A stretch of 61,281 bases of DNA from Oscillospiraceae bacterium (GCA_017447645.1 JAFSNA010000056.1:1-61281); one strand, 5' to 3'; counted from the first letter of the stretch, positions 49,236 through 58,589 are shown. Numbers and translations: made by a program. The notes: generated by a model from the letters alone, not told the origin.

Positions 49236-50564
49236 ATGAGCAATAAGCCTGAAAAACAGACGCAGACCGCGACCAGTCTGCCGGAGCACGGCCCGATTGA
49301 CGAAAACGGGCGCGAGATCCTGCTCCAGGTCAAAAATGTTGACATCACCTTCGGCAAGGGCGACAGTGCGGTCCGCGCCGTCAAGAACGCGAGCTTCGAC
49401 ATCTACAAGGGCGAGACCTTCTCGCTCGTCGGCGAGTCCGGCTCCGGCAAGACCACGATCGGCCGCGCCGTCATCCGCGTCAACCCCTGCGCCGCCGGCG
49501 AGATCGATTACAAGGGCGTGCGCATCTCCGGCAAGATCCCCCGCTCTCTGGACCGGGAGGTCATCCGCAACATCCAGATGGTCTTCCAGGACCCCGCGGC
49601 CTCGCTCAACGAGCGCGCCACGGTCGACTATATCATCTCCGAGGGCCTGTACAACTTCCACCTCTTTGAAAACGAGGCGGACCGCGTCAACAAGGTCGAG
49701 ACCATCATCAAAGAGGTCGGCCTGCTGCCCGAGCATCTGACCCGCTATCCGCACGAGTTTTCCGGCGGCCAGCGTCAGAGGATCGGTCTGGCCCGCGCGA
49801 TGGTCATGGAGCCTGAGCTCGTCATCGCGGACGAGCCGATCTCCGCGCTCGACGTTTCGATCCGCGCGCAGGTGCTGAACCTGATGAAGGATTTCCAGAA
49901 AGAACGTGGCCTGACCTATCTGTTCATCGCGCATGACCTGTCGATCGTCCGTTTCATCTCCGACCGTATCGCCGTTATCTACAAGGGCGACATCGTCGAG
50001 GTCGCCGAAACGACCGAGCTGTTCGATTTCCCGCTCCATCCCTACACCCACTCGCTGATCTCGGCGATCCCGATCCCGGATCCCGTGCTGGAGAAGAACA
50101 AGGTGCTCTACACCTATGATCCCTCCATTCACGATTACAGCGTGGACAAGCCGGAGCTGGTGGACATCGGACACAACCACTTCGTGTACGGCAACAAGGA
50201 AGAGATCGAGCGCTACAAGGCCATCCGCGAAAAGAACGAGCCGATCAAGACCATCACGATCCTCACGCCCGAAGAGCGCGAGGAGGCTGACCGCAAGCGC
50301 CTGGCGGAAGGGAAGGAGCAGATTGCCGTTCCCTCCGATGCAGACGTCATCATCAATCGCCCGACGCACGACACGGGCAGCTTCTGGTACGGCGTACTGG
50401 CCTTCCTGCTGCCGATCATCGGCCTGATCAGTTCGCTGATCTTCCGAAACCACAACTATATACGCAACTACAAGGTGCTCAAGAAGGGAGCGATCGCCGG
50501 ACTTCTCGTCCGCGCCGCGATCATCGTATTCTTCCTGTTGATGCTGCTGTTGGCTATCTTGTAG
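49236..50564 (+). CDS. Peptide ABC transporter ATPase (OppF-like) with C-terminal membrane tail
   Basis: A 442-residue ATPase: Walker A GESGSGKT (66-73), Q-loop [10 protein letters not shown], signature FSGGQRQR, Walker B LVIADEP, H-loop AHD, then the oligopeptide C-terminal domain. Residues about 375-442 are an addition with two hydrophobic helices (about 385-402 and 422-441), like the short membrane domain found at the end of some zinc-ribbon proteins. ATG at 49236 is preferred over 49227 because the AGGGGG site needs the spacing. Last gene of the operon; terminator follows. Confidence 0.9.
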   Translation: MSNKPEKQTQTATSLPEHGPIDENGREILLQVKNVDITFGKGDSAVRAVKNASFDIYKGETFSLVGESGSGKTTIGRAVIRVNPCAAGEIDYKGVRISGKIPRSLDREVIRNIQMVFQDPAASLNERATVDYIISEGLYNFHLFENEADRVNKVETIIKEVGLLPEHLTRYPHEFSGGQRQRIGLARAMVMEPELVIADEPISALDVSIRAQVLNLMKDFQKERGLTYLFIAHDLSIVRFISDRIAVIYKGDIVEVAETTELFDFPLHPYTHSLISAIPIPDPVLEKNKVLYTYDPSIHDYSVDKPELVDIGHNHFVYGNKEEIERYKAIREKNEPIKTITILTPEEREEADRKRLAEGKEQIAVPSDADVIINRPTHDTGSFWYGVLAFLLPIIGLISSLIFRNHNYIRNYKVLKKGAIAGLLVRAAIIVFFLLMLLLAIL

Positions 50565-50584
50565 GATTGAGCAACTCACAAAAG

Positions 50585-50618
50585 CGCCGCGCTGCCGTCA
50601 GGACAGCGCGGCGTTTTT
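50585..50618 (+). terminator. Terminator of the peptide transporter operon
   Basis: 10-bp arms (50585-50594 and 50604-50613) followed by TTTTT. Confidence 0.88.
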
Positions 50619-50791
50619 GCAGCCTCGGGGCGGGAGAAAGGCCCTGTCCCGGGCAAAAAGACCGACACGGCGGCCTTCTCCGCCTGCGGCGCCCGGCTCG
50701 CTCTTGCCGGAAGATCTCCTTCCGATAAGTTGTCAATTCAGCCCGGCAGTGATATAATGAAAACAATCCATCATCAAAGAAGGGATCGAAC

Positions 50792-52474
50792 ATGGCCAAG
50801 CGCGAATGGTACAAGAACATGGCCGTCTATCAGATCTGGCCGCGGAGCTTCTGCGACGGCAACGGCGACGGCATCGGCGATCTGTGGGGCGTGCTGGAAA
50901 AGCTGGACTATATCAAGTCCTTGAACGTGGACGCGATCTGGTTCTCGCCGCTCTTTCCCTCGCCCAACGCGGACTACGGCTACGACATCTCGGATTACAT
51001 GGACATCCATCCCGACTACGGCAATCTGGAGGTCTTTCGCCGGGTGCTCGACGGCGCACACGCGCGCGGGATGAAGGTCTTTATGGACCTGGTCGTCAAC
51101 CACACCTCGGACGAGCACAAGTGGTTCGTCGAGGGGCGGAAGGACAGAAACAGCCCCTACCACGACTATTATTTCTGGCGCAAGGGCCGCACGACACGCT
51201 CGGGCCGCCGCCTGCCGCCCAACAACTGGTCGAGCGTCTTTGAGGGCGGCGCCTGGGAATACGACGAAAAGCTGGACGAATACTATCTGCACGTCTTCGC
51301 CAAGAAGCAGCCGGATCTGAACATGGCCAATCCCCGCGTACGCGCGGAAGTCAAAAACATTCTGCGCTTCTGGCTGGACATGGGCGTGGACGGCTTCCGC
51401 GAGGACGTCATCACCTTCATCGCCAAGGACGAGGGCCTGCCGAACTCCTATCCGCCGCTGCCGGTAGCCAACGGCATCAAGCATTACGCCAACCGCCCGA
51501 AGGCGCACGACTACCTGCGCGAGTTCAAGCGCGAGGTGCTGGACTTCTACGACTGCTTCACCGTCGGCGAGAGCCCGATGACCACCCCGGAGGTGGCGCT
51601 CAAATACATCGACGAGAACGGCGACAAGGTGCTCGACGAGATGATCGCCTTCAGCCACATGGAGGCCGACTGCTTCATGCTCGACATGCTGCAGCTGCCC
51701 TTCAACCTGGTGAAGATGAAGCGCGCCTTTTCCGACTGGCAGACGAAGCTGCAGGGAAAGGCCTGGAACGCGCTCTACATCGAAAACCACGACCATCCGC
51801 GCATCATCAGCCGCTACGGCAGCGAGGAGTACCGCACCGAGAGCGGCAAGATGCTCGCGGCCATGTACATCCTCCTGCGCGGCACGCCCTTCATCTACCA
51901 GGGCCAGGAGATCGGCATGCTCAACACCAACCTGACGGAGCTGGGCATGTACAAGGACGTGATGGCCCAGAACAACATCGACATCGCCACGCGCTTCATG
52001 CCGCGCTCGACGGCGATGAAGCTGCTTGCGCGCTCGTCCCGCGACAACGCCCGCACGCCCTTCCAGTGGACGGCCGGCGAGAACGCCGGTTTTACGGAGG
52101 GAAAGCCCTGGTTCTGCGTCAACGAGAACTACAAAGAGATCAATGCCGCGCAGCAGGAGGACGATCCGAACTCCCTGCTGAACTTCTACCGCGCGATCCT
52201 GAAGTTCAAAAAGGAGACGCCCGTCGCCGTCTGGGGCGATTACAAAGAGTATTATCCCAAGGACAAGAACTTCTACGTCTACGCTCGGGAATACGAGGGG
52301 AAGCGTCTGCTCGTGATCTGCTCCTTCACCAAGAAGGCCGTGCGCTTCGACGCCCCGGAGGACTTCGACCTGCGGGCCGGCCAACTGGTATTCGCCAATT
52401 ATGAGAGCAATTTCTTTATCATGAACGGCTTCACCTCGCGGCCGTATGAAATGAGAGTGTATTACTTTGAGTGA
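50792..52474 (+). CDS. GH13 alpha-glucosidase (oligo-1,6-glucosidase type)
   Basis: A 560-residue cytoplasmic glycoside hydrolase. GH13 regions: VVNHTSDEH (region I), GVDGFREDVI with the nucleophile aspartate (region II), TVGESP with the acid/base glutamate (region III) and ENHDHPR (region IV). Start WYKNMAVYQIWPRSFCDGNGDGIGD matches oligo-1,6-glucosidases and trehalose-6-phosphate hydrolases. AAAGAAGGGATCGA leader before the ATG. Stop overlaps the IspE start. Confidence 0.95.
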   Translation: MAKREWYKNMAVYQIWPRSFCDGNGDGIGDLWGVLEKLDYIKSLNVDAIWFSPLFPSPNADYGYDISDYMDIHPDYGNLEVFRRVLDGAHARGMKVFMDLVVNHTSDEHKWFVEGRKDRNSPYHDYYFWRKGRTTRSGRRLPPNNWSSVFEGGAWEYDEKLDEYYLHVFAKKQPDLNMANPRVRAEVKNILRFWLDMGVDGFREDVITFIAKDEGLPNSYPPLPVANGIKHYANRPKAHDYLREFKREVLDFYDCFTVGESPMTTPEVALKYIDENGDKVLDEMIAFSHMEADCFMLDMLQLPFNLVKMKRAFSDWQTKLQGKAWNALYIENHDHPRIISRYGSEEYRTESGKMLAAMYILLRGTPFIYQGQEIGMLNTNLTELGMYKDVMAQNNIDIATRFMPRSTAMKLLARSSRDNARTPFQWTAGENAGFTEGKPWFCVNENYKEINAAQQEDDPNSLLNFYRAILKFKKETPVAVWGDYKEYYPKDKNFYVYAREYEGKRLLVICSFTKKAVRFDAPEDFDLRAGQLVFANYESNFFIMNGFTSRPYEMRVYYFE

Positions 52475-53354
52475 TCAGAGCCCGGCTTTCCCGGTCACGG
52501 AGAAGGCCTATGCCAAACTGAATATCTCCCTCGACGTCACCGCCCGGCGGAGCGACGGTTATCACGATATGCTCATGATCATGCAGACGGTCTCGCTCTG
52601 CGACGAGCTGACGATCAGCCCGGAGCGGGACGGGCTCGTGCATGCCGCGACCTCGCTGCCCTATGTGCCGGGGGACCGGCGCAACCTTGCCGTGCGCGCC
52701 GCGCTGAAATTCCTTGAGCTCGTCGGAGACGGGAGCCGCGGCATGAAGATCTCCATCCGCAAGAGCATCCCCGTCGGCGCAGGGATGGCCGGCGGCTCGG
52801 CGGATGCGGCGGCGGTGCTGCGCGCGCTCAATCGCGCCTATGGCCGGCCGCTCTCGGACGAGGCGCTCTGCGCCGCGGGGGAGAGCGTGGGCTCGGACGT
52901 CGCCTTCTGCCTGCGCGGCGGGACGATGCTGGCCTCCGGACGCGGCGAGATCCTCAAAGCGATCGCGCCCCTGCCGCCGTGCTTTTTCGTGATCTGCAAG
53001 CCGGATTTTTCGATCTCGACGCCGGAGCTCTTCCAGAAGCTGGACAGCGCCAGGCTCAGCTGCCACCCGGATACCGAGGGCCTGCTCGCGGCGCTGGAAA
53101 AGGGCGATCTCGACGGCCTCTGCCGCAGGATGTACAACGTCTTTGAGGACGTGCCGGACCGCCGCATGCGCACGATCCGCGCGGCCAAGGGCGCGCTGCT
53201 CGACTGCGGGGCGCTCGGCGCGCTGATGACGGGCACGGGCTCGGCGGTCTTCGGCGTGTTCCGCGACGCCGCGGCGGCCGAGAAGGCCTGCGGGACGCTG
53301 AAAAAGGAATACCGCTTCTGCTGCACGGCCGAGGCCGTGGGCGCGCAGCTGTAA
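52467..53354 (+). CDS. ispE: 4-diphosphocytidyl-2-C-methyl-D-erythritol kinase
   Basis: A 295-residue GHMP kinase of the MEP isoprenoid pathway: AYAKLNISLDVTARRSDGYHD at 13-33 region and the ATP loop PVGAGMAGGSADAAAVLRAL. The TTG at 52467 overlaps the glucosidase stop, giving coupling. The C-terminal GHMP segment MTGTGSAVFGVF is present. Length fits (280-300). Confidence 0.95.
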   Translation: MSDQSPAFPVTEKAYAKLNISLDVTARRSDGYHDMLMIMQTVSLCDELTISPERDGLVHAATSLPYVPGDRRNLAVRAALKFLELVGDGSRGMKISIRKSIPVGAGMAGGSADAAAVLRALNRAYGRPLSDEALCAAGESVGSDVAFCLRGGTMLASGRGEILKAIAPLPPCFFVICKPDFSISTPELFQKLDSARLSCHPDTEGLLAALEKGDLDGLCRRMYNVFEDVPDRRMRTIRAAKGALLDCGALGALMTGTGSAVFGVFRDAAAAEKACGTLKKEYRFCCTAEAVGAQL

Positions 53355-53418
53355 AAAGAATAGGAAAAGGAAAAACCGTCTATACTCTGTGTATCTCACA
53401 GAACAGGCGGTTTTTTTC

Positions 53419-54012
53419 ATGCTTGAACGGAATACGCATTTCAAGGCCTGGGAGCTGGCGCTGCTGTGCGCGCTGTGCCTCACGCTATGCGCCGCCGTGT
53501 GGGCGCAGGAACAGACCGAGCGGATCAGCTCCTCGCTGATCCGTCTCCATGTCCTGGCCGTCGACGACAGCGACGAGGAGCAGGCGCTGAAGCTGCGCGT
53601 GCGCGACGCGGTGCTGGATTTCCTCGCGCCGCGGCTGGAGGGGATCGGGAGCCGGGACGAGGCGAAGGAGATCCTCTCACATTCGCTGCCGGAGCTGCAG
53701 AGCGCCGCGGCGGCCGCGGCCGAGGGACGCGCGGTGACCGTCACGCTCACGCGCGAGCTTTACCCCACGCGCGGCTACGGCTCCTTCGCGCTGCCGGCCG
53801 GAGCCTACGATTCGCTGCGCGTGATCCTCGGCAAAGGCGAGGGGCACAACTGGTGGTGCGTCGTTTTCCCGCCGATCTGCCTGAGCCTGGAGAGCACGGA
53901 GGAACTGGAGCGGGCCGTCGGCGAGGAGAGCTTTCAGATCCTCACGTCCGACGGCACCGCCCTGCGTTTCCGGCTGCTCGAGCTTTGGGGTGAGCTGACG
54001 GGAAAGGCATAA
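53419..54012 (+). CDS. spoIIR: Stage II sporulation protein R
   Basis: A 197-residue secreted protein: signal anchor (about 10-30), then the family blocks SSSLIRLHVLAVDDSDEEQ, LKLRVRDAVL and the hallmark GHNWWCVVFPPICL. SpoIIR is made in the forespore and triggers activation of pro-sigma-E in the mother cell. ATG at 53419 chosen because it opens on charged residues before the signal helix. It implies that the host can sporulate or descends from a sporeformer. Confidence 0.93.
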   Translation: MLERNTHFKAWELALLCALCLTLCAAVWAQEQTERISSSLIRLHVLAVDDSDEEQALKLRVRDAVLDFLAPRLEGIGSRDEAKEILSHSLPELQSAAAAAAEGRAVTVTLTRELYPTRGYGSFALPAGAYDSLRVILGKGEGHNWWCVVFPPICLSLESTEELERAVGEESFQILTSDGTALRFRLLELWGELTGKA

Positions 54013-54110
54013 AAGCATTATATGAACATATCTCCCGCGTTTTTTCTCCCTCTTCCCGCCCGGCCCCGCCGGGGAAGCTCCCGAAGCCGGCGGCGGAAGA
54101 GGCGCGAGAA

Positions 54111-54148
54111 AAAAGGACCGCCGCATCTTCAGATGCGGCGGTCTTTTT
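54111..54148. terminator. Bidirectional terminator
   Basis: 18-base arms (54111-54128 and 54131-54148) with AAAAA to the left and TTTTTT to the right, between convergent spoIIR and the AAA gene. Confidence 0.85.
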
Positions 54149-54167
54149 TAAAACCGATTTTAAAAGA

Positions 54168-56084
54168 CTAGATCCCGTCGCCAGTCTTGCGGCAGGTAAA
54201 CAGAATGACCTGACGTTCTCTGGCGATCTCCTTGAGAAGCTCCATCGCCTGGGCAAGACGGGTCTCGTCGAGATTGACCAGCGCGTCATCGATGATCAGC
54301 GGGCAGGGCTCGCCCTCGGGCAGCGCCAGCTTGCAGACCGCAAGACGCACCGCCAGATACAGCAGATCCATCGTCCCGGCGCTCAGATAGCTGCTGTCGT
54401 GCGCCACGGCGTCGGCCCCGGTGCGGGTCATGGCCGAGAAATCACGGTTGATCAGCACCTGGGAGTAGCGCCCGTCGGTCACGCGAGACATATATTCCGC
54501 CGCCACGCGCCCGAGCTCCGGCGAGAAGCGGCTCTGCAGCTCGTCGTCGGCGCTGCGCAGCGTCTCGGCGGCCAGAGAGATGTCCTCGTATTCCTGCTCG
54601 ATCAGCGCGCGCTCTGTCTCCATCATGCCCAGCTCGCTGCGCAGCACCATCGTGTCGCCCATGGCTGAGAGTCGGCCCTTGAGCGTGGCGATCTGGGCGC
54701 TCAGATGCTCGGCCTCGGCACGCTTGGCGTTCAGCTCGCGCCCGAGCCGTGCGGCGGGGGAGCTCCCGGAGACGAAGTCGAGATCCGCCAGGGCGTTCTC
54801 TTCCAGCTTCTCCTGGCGGCGCCGCGCCTGCTCGTAGCGCTCGCGCGTGACGCGCTCGTTCTCCTCGGCGGAGAGGACGGAGGCGTAGAGAGTGCGATAC
54901 TCCTCCAACGCGGCGGACAGCTCCGATCCGTGCTGCACGCCGTAGCCCTTGAGAATCCTCGCACGCTCGTCCCGCGCGTCGGCCGCGGCGCGCCGCGCCT
55001 TGAGATAGAGCGCCAGGAACACGACCGCGCCGATGAGGAACACACCCGCGGCGGCGATCCACACGATCCTGTCGTAGATCGTATAGAGCGTGACGCCCGC
55101 GGCGGTCAGCAGAAAGCAGAGGATCAGCCACAGCGGCGAGACCTTCTTTTTGTAAATGCCTTTAAGCTCCGCCATCCGCGCGAGATCGGCGCTGACCTTC
55201 TGCTCGACCGTGCGGATATCCATGCCCTCAAAGGCGCTGCGGCGCAGCTCGGCGCGGCACTCGCTCAGGCGCTCCATCGCGGCGTCGTGCTCGCTGTCGG
55301 CCTCGCTGAGCGCGGCGCGGCCGCGGCTGAGCGTCTCGATCGACTCGCGGCGCTGGCGCTTGCGGCTCTCGGTCACCTCATCCTCGAGACGGATGCATTC
55401 CTTTTTCGCCTGTTCAAGGTTTTCCTCCAGCGCCTCGATGTTCTCCGCCGAGCCGTCCATATCCTCCAGCAGGCGGCGGGAATCCTCGATTTTGCTCTCC
55501 AGATCCGGCAGCAGGCCGCGGCGGTTGTAGCGGCGCTTGCGCTGCCAGGCGCGCAGACGCGCGTCGGCCTCGGTGTAAGAGGTCTCCTCCTCGCCGGTGG
55601 AGACGATGGCGTTGATGCGCCTCTCGAGGTCCGGGCTGCCCGATACGGCGACCGAGCCCTGCTCGATGAAGGCGCTGCGGCGGAACACGTCGCGCGTCAC
55701 GCCCGTGAGCTGCTCGCCCGCGTTGGCGCTCGTCATGCCGTCCACGCGTACGTTCGAGCCGGTGTAGGTGGCGGTGAATTCGCGCATCGGGGCGCTCTTC
55801 GTGCGGGTGGTGCGCGTGAGCGTGATGTTGCAGCGGTCTGCCGTCACGTCCATCTGCCCCTCCATCGGAGCGCCGGACCAGGGGGCGTAGCGCTGCTTGT
55901 CCGGCAGGAAGCCGCCGCGCGCCCGTTCGCCCGAGTCGACGCCGTAGAGCATCGCGCGGATGAAGGCGCACCAGGTGGATTTGCCGCTCTCGTTGGGGGC
56001 GTGGATCACGTTCAGCCCCTCGTGAAAGCTCAGCGTCTCGTTTTCCAGCTTGCCGAAGGAGGCCGTCAGCTTATTGATCGTCAT
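54168..56084 (-). CDS. SbcC/YhaN-like AAA ATPase with coiled coil
   Basis: A 638-residue Rad50/SbcC-type protein: Walker A APNESGKST (29-37), a long coiled coil (about 180-500) interrupted by two membrane-type hydrophobic helices (about 335-375), and a C-terminal Walker B/signature region (LSAGTMDLLYLAVRLA, CPLIIDDALVNLDE). The internal membrane segment is the mark of YhaN rather than SbcC. ATG at 56084 overlaps the nuclease gene by 14 bases. Confidence 0.92.
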   Translation of the reverse strand: MTINKLTASFGKLENETLSFHEGLNVIHAPNESGKSTWCAFIRAMLYGVDSGERARGGFLPDKQRYAPWSGAPMEGQMDVTADRCNITLTRTTRTKSAPMREFTATYTGSNVRVDGMTSANAGEQLTGVTRDVFRRSAFIEQGSVAVSGSPDLERRINAIVSTGEEETSYTEADARLRAWQRKRRYNRRGLLPDLESKIEDSRRLLEDMDGSAENIEALEENLEQAKKECIRLEDEVTESRKRQRRESIETLSRGRAALSEADSEHDAAMERLSECRAELRRSAFEGMDIRTVEQKVSADLARMAELKGIYKKKVSPLWLILCFLLTAAGVTLYTIYDRIVWIAAAGVFLIGAVVFLALYLKARRAAADARDERARILKGYGVQHGSELSAALEEYRTLYASVLSAEENERVTRERYEQARRRQEKLEENALADLDFVSGSSPAARLGRELNAKRAEAEHLSAQIATLKGRLSAMGDTMVLRSELGMMETERALIEQEYEDISLAAETLRSADDELQSRFSPELGRVAAEYMSRVTDGRYSQVLINRDFSAMTRTGADAVAHDSSYLSAGTMDLLYLAVRLAVCKLALPEGEPCPLIIDDALVNLDETRLAQAMELLKEIARERQVILFTCRKTGDGI

Positions 56085-57186
56085 GACGGACCACCTCCTC
56101 CCGGTTGTCGATCGCGGCGAGACCCCAGCGCGCGGCCTGCTCGATGTGCAGGCGTTCGGCGTCGGTCTTTGCGGCGTCATAGCGCTCGCGCAGCTTCAAA
56201 AGGAACAGCCCGCGCAGCGAATCGTCGCCGGAACGCTCCCACACGCTGCGGCGCAGACGCGTCTCATCGCGCAGCTGCAGCTCGAAAAAGAACTCGCTGA
56301 GGTTTTCATACAGCTTTCCCAGATCCGGCGGCACGTCCGTCTCGCCCCGCAGGACGATGCGGTAGATGTCGCGCACGGTCTCGTCCGGCAGCTGCGTGTG
56401 GACGGCGAGCAGCGGATCGCTCTCGGAGACGTCCACCTCCATCGTCTCATAGCGGCGGCTGGCCACGGAGAGGGGGCGCAGCGTACAGTTTTTGCCGTTG
56501 AGCTCGATGAGGTTCAGCGTCTTCTCGCCTGTCTCGTCGAAGCCGCGCCCCTCGGGGCAGCCGGGCCAGGAGTACCAGGTCTCGCCCGCGCGAAGGAGCC
56601 CGCTCGCCTTGTGGACGTGGCCCAGCGCGGCGTAGTCGAGGCCGCTGCGTGAAAGCTCGTCCTCGCTGATCGGGTCGTATGCGGAATCGCGCACGCCGAC
56701 CTCGCCGTGCAGGCAAAGGATGTTGTACACGCCCTCCTGCCGCTCGGCACGGAAACCGCGCAGCAGCGGCGCGCTCCGCCGGTCGGTGAAGGCCGCGCCG
56801 TACACGCGGAAGCCGAGCTCGGACAGGTCGACGCAGCGGATCTCGTTCTCGGAAAAGATATGGATGTTCTCCGGCAGCTTCAGCCGCGCGTAGGGCGAGC
56901 GCTCGGAGTAAAAATCGTGGTTGCCCGGCGCGATGAAGACCGGCACGCGGATCTGACGCAGCGCGCGGATCAGCTCCTCGCCCGTCTCGTAAAAGGTATT
57001 GTCGCTGTCCAGCAGATCGCCGGAGAAAAGCACCAGGTCGACCTGCTCGGAGGCGGCGAGGGCGGCGATGCGGCCCAGCAGGTCGCGCTGCTCGCCGCGG
57101 CGGACCGAGGCTTTGCTGGCGCCCAGCCCCTCAAAAGGGGAGTCCATATGCAGGTCCGCCGTATGCAGGATACGCAGTTCCTTCAC
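56071..57186 (-). CDS. SbcD/YhaO-like DNA repair exonuclease (metallophosphoesterase)
   Basis: A 371-residue calcineurin-like nuclease: motifs HTADLHMDSPF (8-18), SGDLLDSDN, APGNHDFY and a late GHVH (LGHVHKA). Partner of the overlapping YhaN-like ATPase gene, as SbcD is for SbcC. It overlaps the YmdB gene by four bases. Confidence 0.93.
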   Translation of the reverse strand: MKELRILHTADLHMDSPFEGLGASKASVRRGEQRDLLGRIAALAASEQVDLVLFSGDLLDSDNTFYETGEELIRALRQIRVPVFIAPGNHDFYSERSPYARLKLPENIHIFSENEIRCVDLSELGFRVYGAAFTDRRSAPLLRGFRAERQEGVYNILCLHGEVGVRDSAYDPISEDELSRSGLDYAALGHVHKASGLLRAGETWYSWPGCPEGRGFDETGEKTLNLIELNGKNCTLRPLSVASRRYETMEVDVSESDPLLAVHTQLPDETVRDIYRIVLRGETDVPPDLGKLYENLSEFFFELQLRDETRLRRSVWERSGDDSLRGLFLLKLRERYDAAKTDAERLHIEQAARWGLAAIDNREEVVRHDDQ

Positions 57187-57956
57187 GTCAGCCTCACCCC
57201 CTCCGCCGACAGGCAGCGGCCCGTCTCGGGGTCGATCTCGAACAGGCAGCCCTCCATCTTGGCGGGGCCCTTCGCGGCCTCATAGCGGCGCGGGGGATCG
57301 CCCATGAACTTGCCGATGCTCTGCTCCGGGTCGATGCCGAGAACGGAGTTGACCGCCCCGGTCATGCCGAGATCGGTGATATAGCCCGTGCCCTTGGGCA
57401 GCACCTGCGCGTCGGAGGACTGCACGTGCGTGTGCGTGCCCCACACGGCGCTGGCGCGGCCGTCCAGCAGAAAGCCCATCGCGCGCTTTTCGCTGGTGCC
57501 CTCGGCGTGGAAGTCCACGAGAATGATCTTTTCGCGGATCTCCTCCATGAAGCCGTCGGCGATCACAAAGGGGTTATCGGTGTTGACGTCCAGCGTGAAG
57601 CGGCCCATCAGGTTGAGCACGCATACGTCGCCGAAGTCAGTGGGATAGACCTCAATGCCCTTGCCGGGGCACTGCGGCGCGAAGTTCGCCGGGCGCAGGA
57701 TGCGCCGCCGCTCCTCGAGATAGGGGCGCAGCTCCGTCCGTGTCCAAGTGTGGTTGCCCAGTGTCACCACGTCCGCGCCCGCGCGCAGGATCAGATCCGC
57801 CTGCTTGGGCGTGATGCCGACGACATTGGCGTTCTCGCCGTTGACGACGACGAAGTCGATGCCCCGCTCCTCACGGTATTTTTTCAGATTGTTGTTTAAG
57901 AAGGCCAGCCCGGGCTCGCCGCACACGTCGCCCACGGCCAGGATCCTGACGCTCAT
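57183..57956 (-). CDS. ymdB: YmdB family metallophosphoesterase (TIGR00282)
   Basis: A 257-residue phosphodiesterase with GDVCGEPG (7-14), NGENANV, LGNHTWT, DFHAEGTSEK and WGTHTHVQ motifs and the C-terminal TDLGMTGAVNSVLG. In Bacillus YmdB hydrolyses 2',3'-cyclic nucleotides and influences multicellular behaviour. First gene of a three-gene operon with the YhaO/YhaN-like pair. Confidence 0.93.
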   Translation of the reverse strand: MSVRILAVGDVCGEPGLAFLNNNLKKYREERGIDFVVVNGENANVVGITPKQADLILRAGADVVTLGNHTWTRTELRPYLEERRRILRPANFAPQCPGKGIEVYPTDFGDVCVLNLMGRFTLDVNTDNPFVIADGFMEEIREKIILVDFHAEGTSEKRAMGFLLDGRASAVWGTHTHVQSSDAQVLPKGTGYITDLGMTGAVNSVLGIDPEQSIGKFMGDPPRRYEAAKGPAKMEGCLFEIDPETGRCLSAEGVRLT

Positions 57957-58003
57957 CGCATCGCCTCCCCGCTTAAAAAGAAGCGCTCTGTTTTCTTCTT
58001 TCT

Positions 58004-58033
58004 ATCATAACACATCCGGCATGCCTCTATCAA
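58004..58033 (-). promoter_or_regulatory. Promoter of the ymdB operon
   Basis: On the minus strand TTGATA (58028-58033), 18-bp spacer, TATGAT (58004-58009). Confidence 0.7.
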
Positions 58034-58127
58034 TGGATTTTCTGTTAAGGAGAGCGGTTTGTTTTTGGCAAACTGCGCATACTATCCGTGAGAAAGTGCC
58101 GCGCGAGCGCGGCGGAAGGGGAGAAGA

Positions 58128-58286
58128 ATGAAAAACAACGATCTGTATCTCGGCATGGGCGTGGGTCTGGCCGTCGGCGTCGTCTCAACGCTGCTGATGC
58201 GCCCGAAGAAAAAAGACGTCAAAAGCGCTGTCGCCCGCGTGATCGGCGACATGGCGGACTCGGTGTCAAAAAACATGAACTGGTAA
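58128..58286 (+). CDS. Small membrane protein (52 residues)
   Basis: A 52-residue protein, MKNNDLYLGMGVGLAVGVV at its start: one glycine-rich hydrophobic helix (about 7-23) followed by a basic cytoplasmic tail (RPKKKDVKSAV). It has a GGGGAGAAG ribosome binding site at the right distance and good codon use, so I consider it real. It resembles YtxH-like or other short single-pass envelope proteins. Function unknown. Confidence 0.75.
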   Translation: MKNNDLYLGMGVGLAVGVVSTLLMRPKKKDVKSAVARVIGDMADSVSKNMNW

Positions 58287-58314
58287 AGTTTTTTGTAAAT
58301 CCGAGAAAAAAGGC

Positions 58315-58343
58315 TTGCAAAACGATCCGAGCTGTGCTAATAT
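58315..58343 (+). promoter_or_regulatory. Promoter of tRNA-Arg(ACG)
   Basis: TTGCAA (58315-58320), 17-bp spacer, TAATAT (58338-58343), 28 bp ahead of the tRNA. Confidence 0.75.
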
Positions 58344-58371
58344 ACACAGGCTGTCGATGATAAGTTGACAT

Positions 58372-58448
58372 GCGCCGTTAGCTCAGCTGGATAGAGCGTC
58401 TGGCTACGGACCAGAAGGTCAGGGGTTCGAATCCCTTACGGCGTGCCA
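58372..58448 (+). tRNA. tRNA-Arg (anticodon ACG)
   Basis: 77 nt with encoded CCA (58446-58448). Anticodon loop CTACGGA gives ACG (inosine-modified to read CGN). Its last 30 bases are repeated at 58590-58619. Confidence 0.93.
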
Positions 58449-58454
58449 AAAAAC

Positions 58455-58483
58455 GGGACACCCAAACGGGTGTCCCTTTTTTT
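58455..58483 (+). terminator. Terminator of tRNA-Arg(ACG)
   Basis: 9-bp perfect arms (58455-58463 and 58468-58476), loop AAAC, then TTTTTTT. Confidence 0.9.
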
Positions 58484-58520
58484 GCATTCTCTCGACGAGG
58501 GGAATTCGAAGCCCTGACCT

Positions 58521-58552
58521 CAAAACGCGGAGCGTTTTTTGAGCGAAGCGGA
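58521..58552 (-). repeat. 32-bp tRNA-linked repeat joined to a T-arm remnant, copy 2
   Basis: Reverse complement of 41412-41443, identical over 32 bases. On the minus strand it is followed by AGGTCAGGGCTTCGAATTCC (58496-58520 region), a tRNA variable loop and T-arm of another tRNA. Lies inside the 140-bp segment between the two copies of the tRNA-Arg 3' end. Confidence 0.85.
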
Positions 58553-58589
58553 GCAAGTTGCGAAGCAAGCCGCGCAGCGGCGAACTTCG

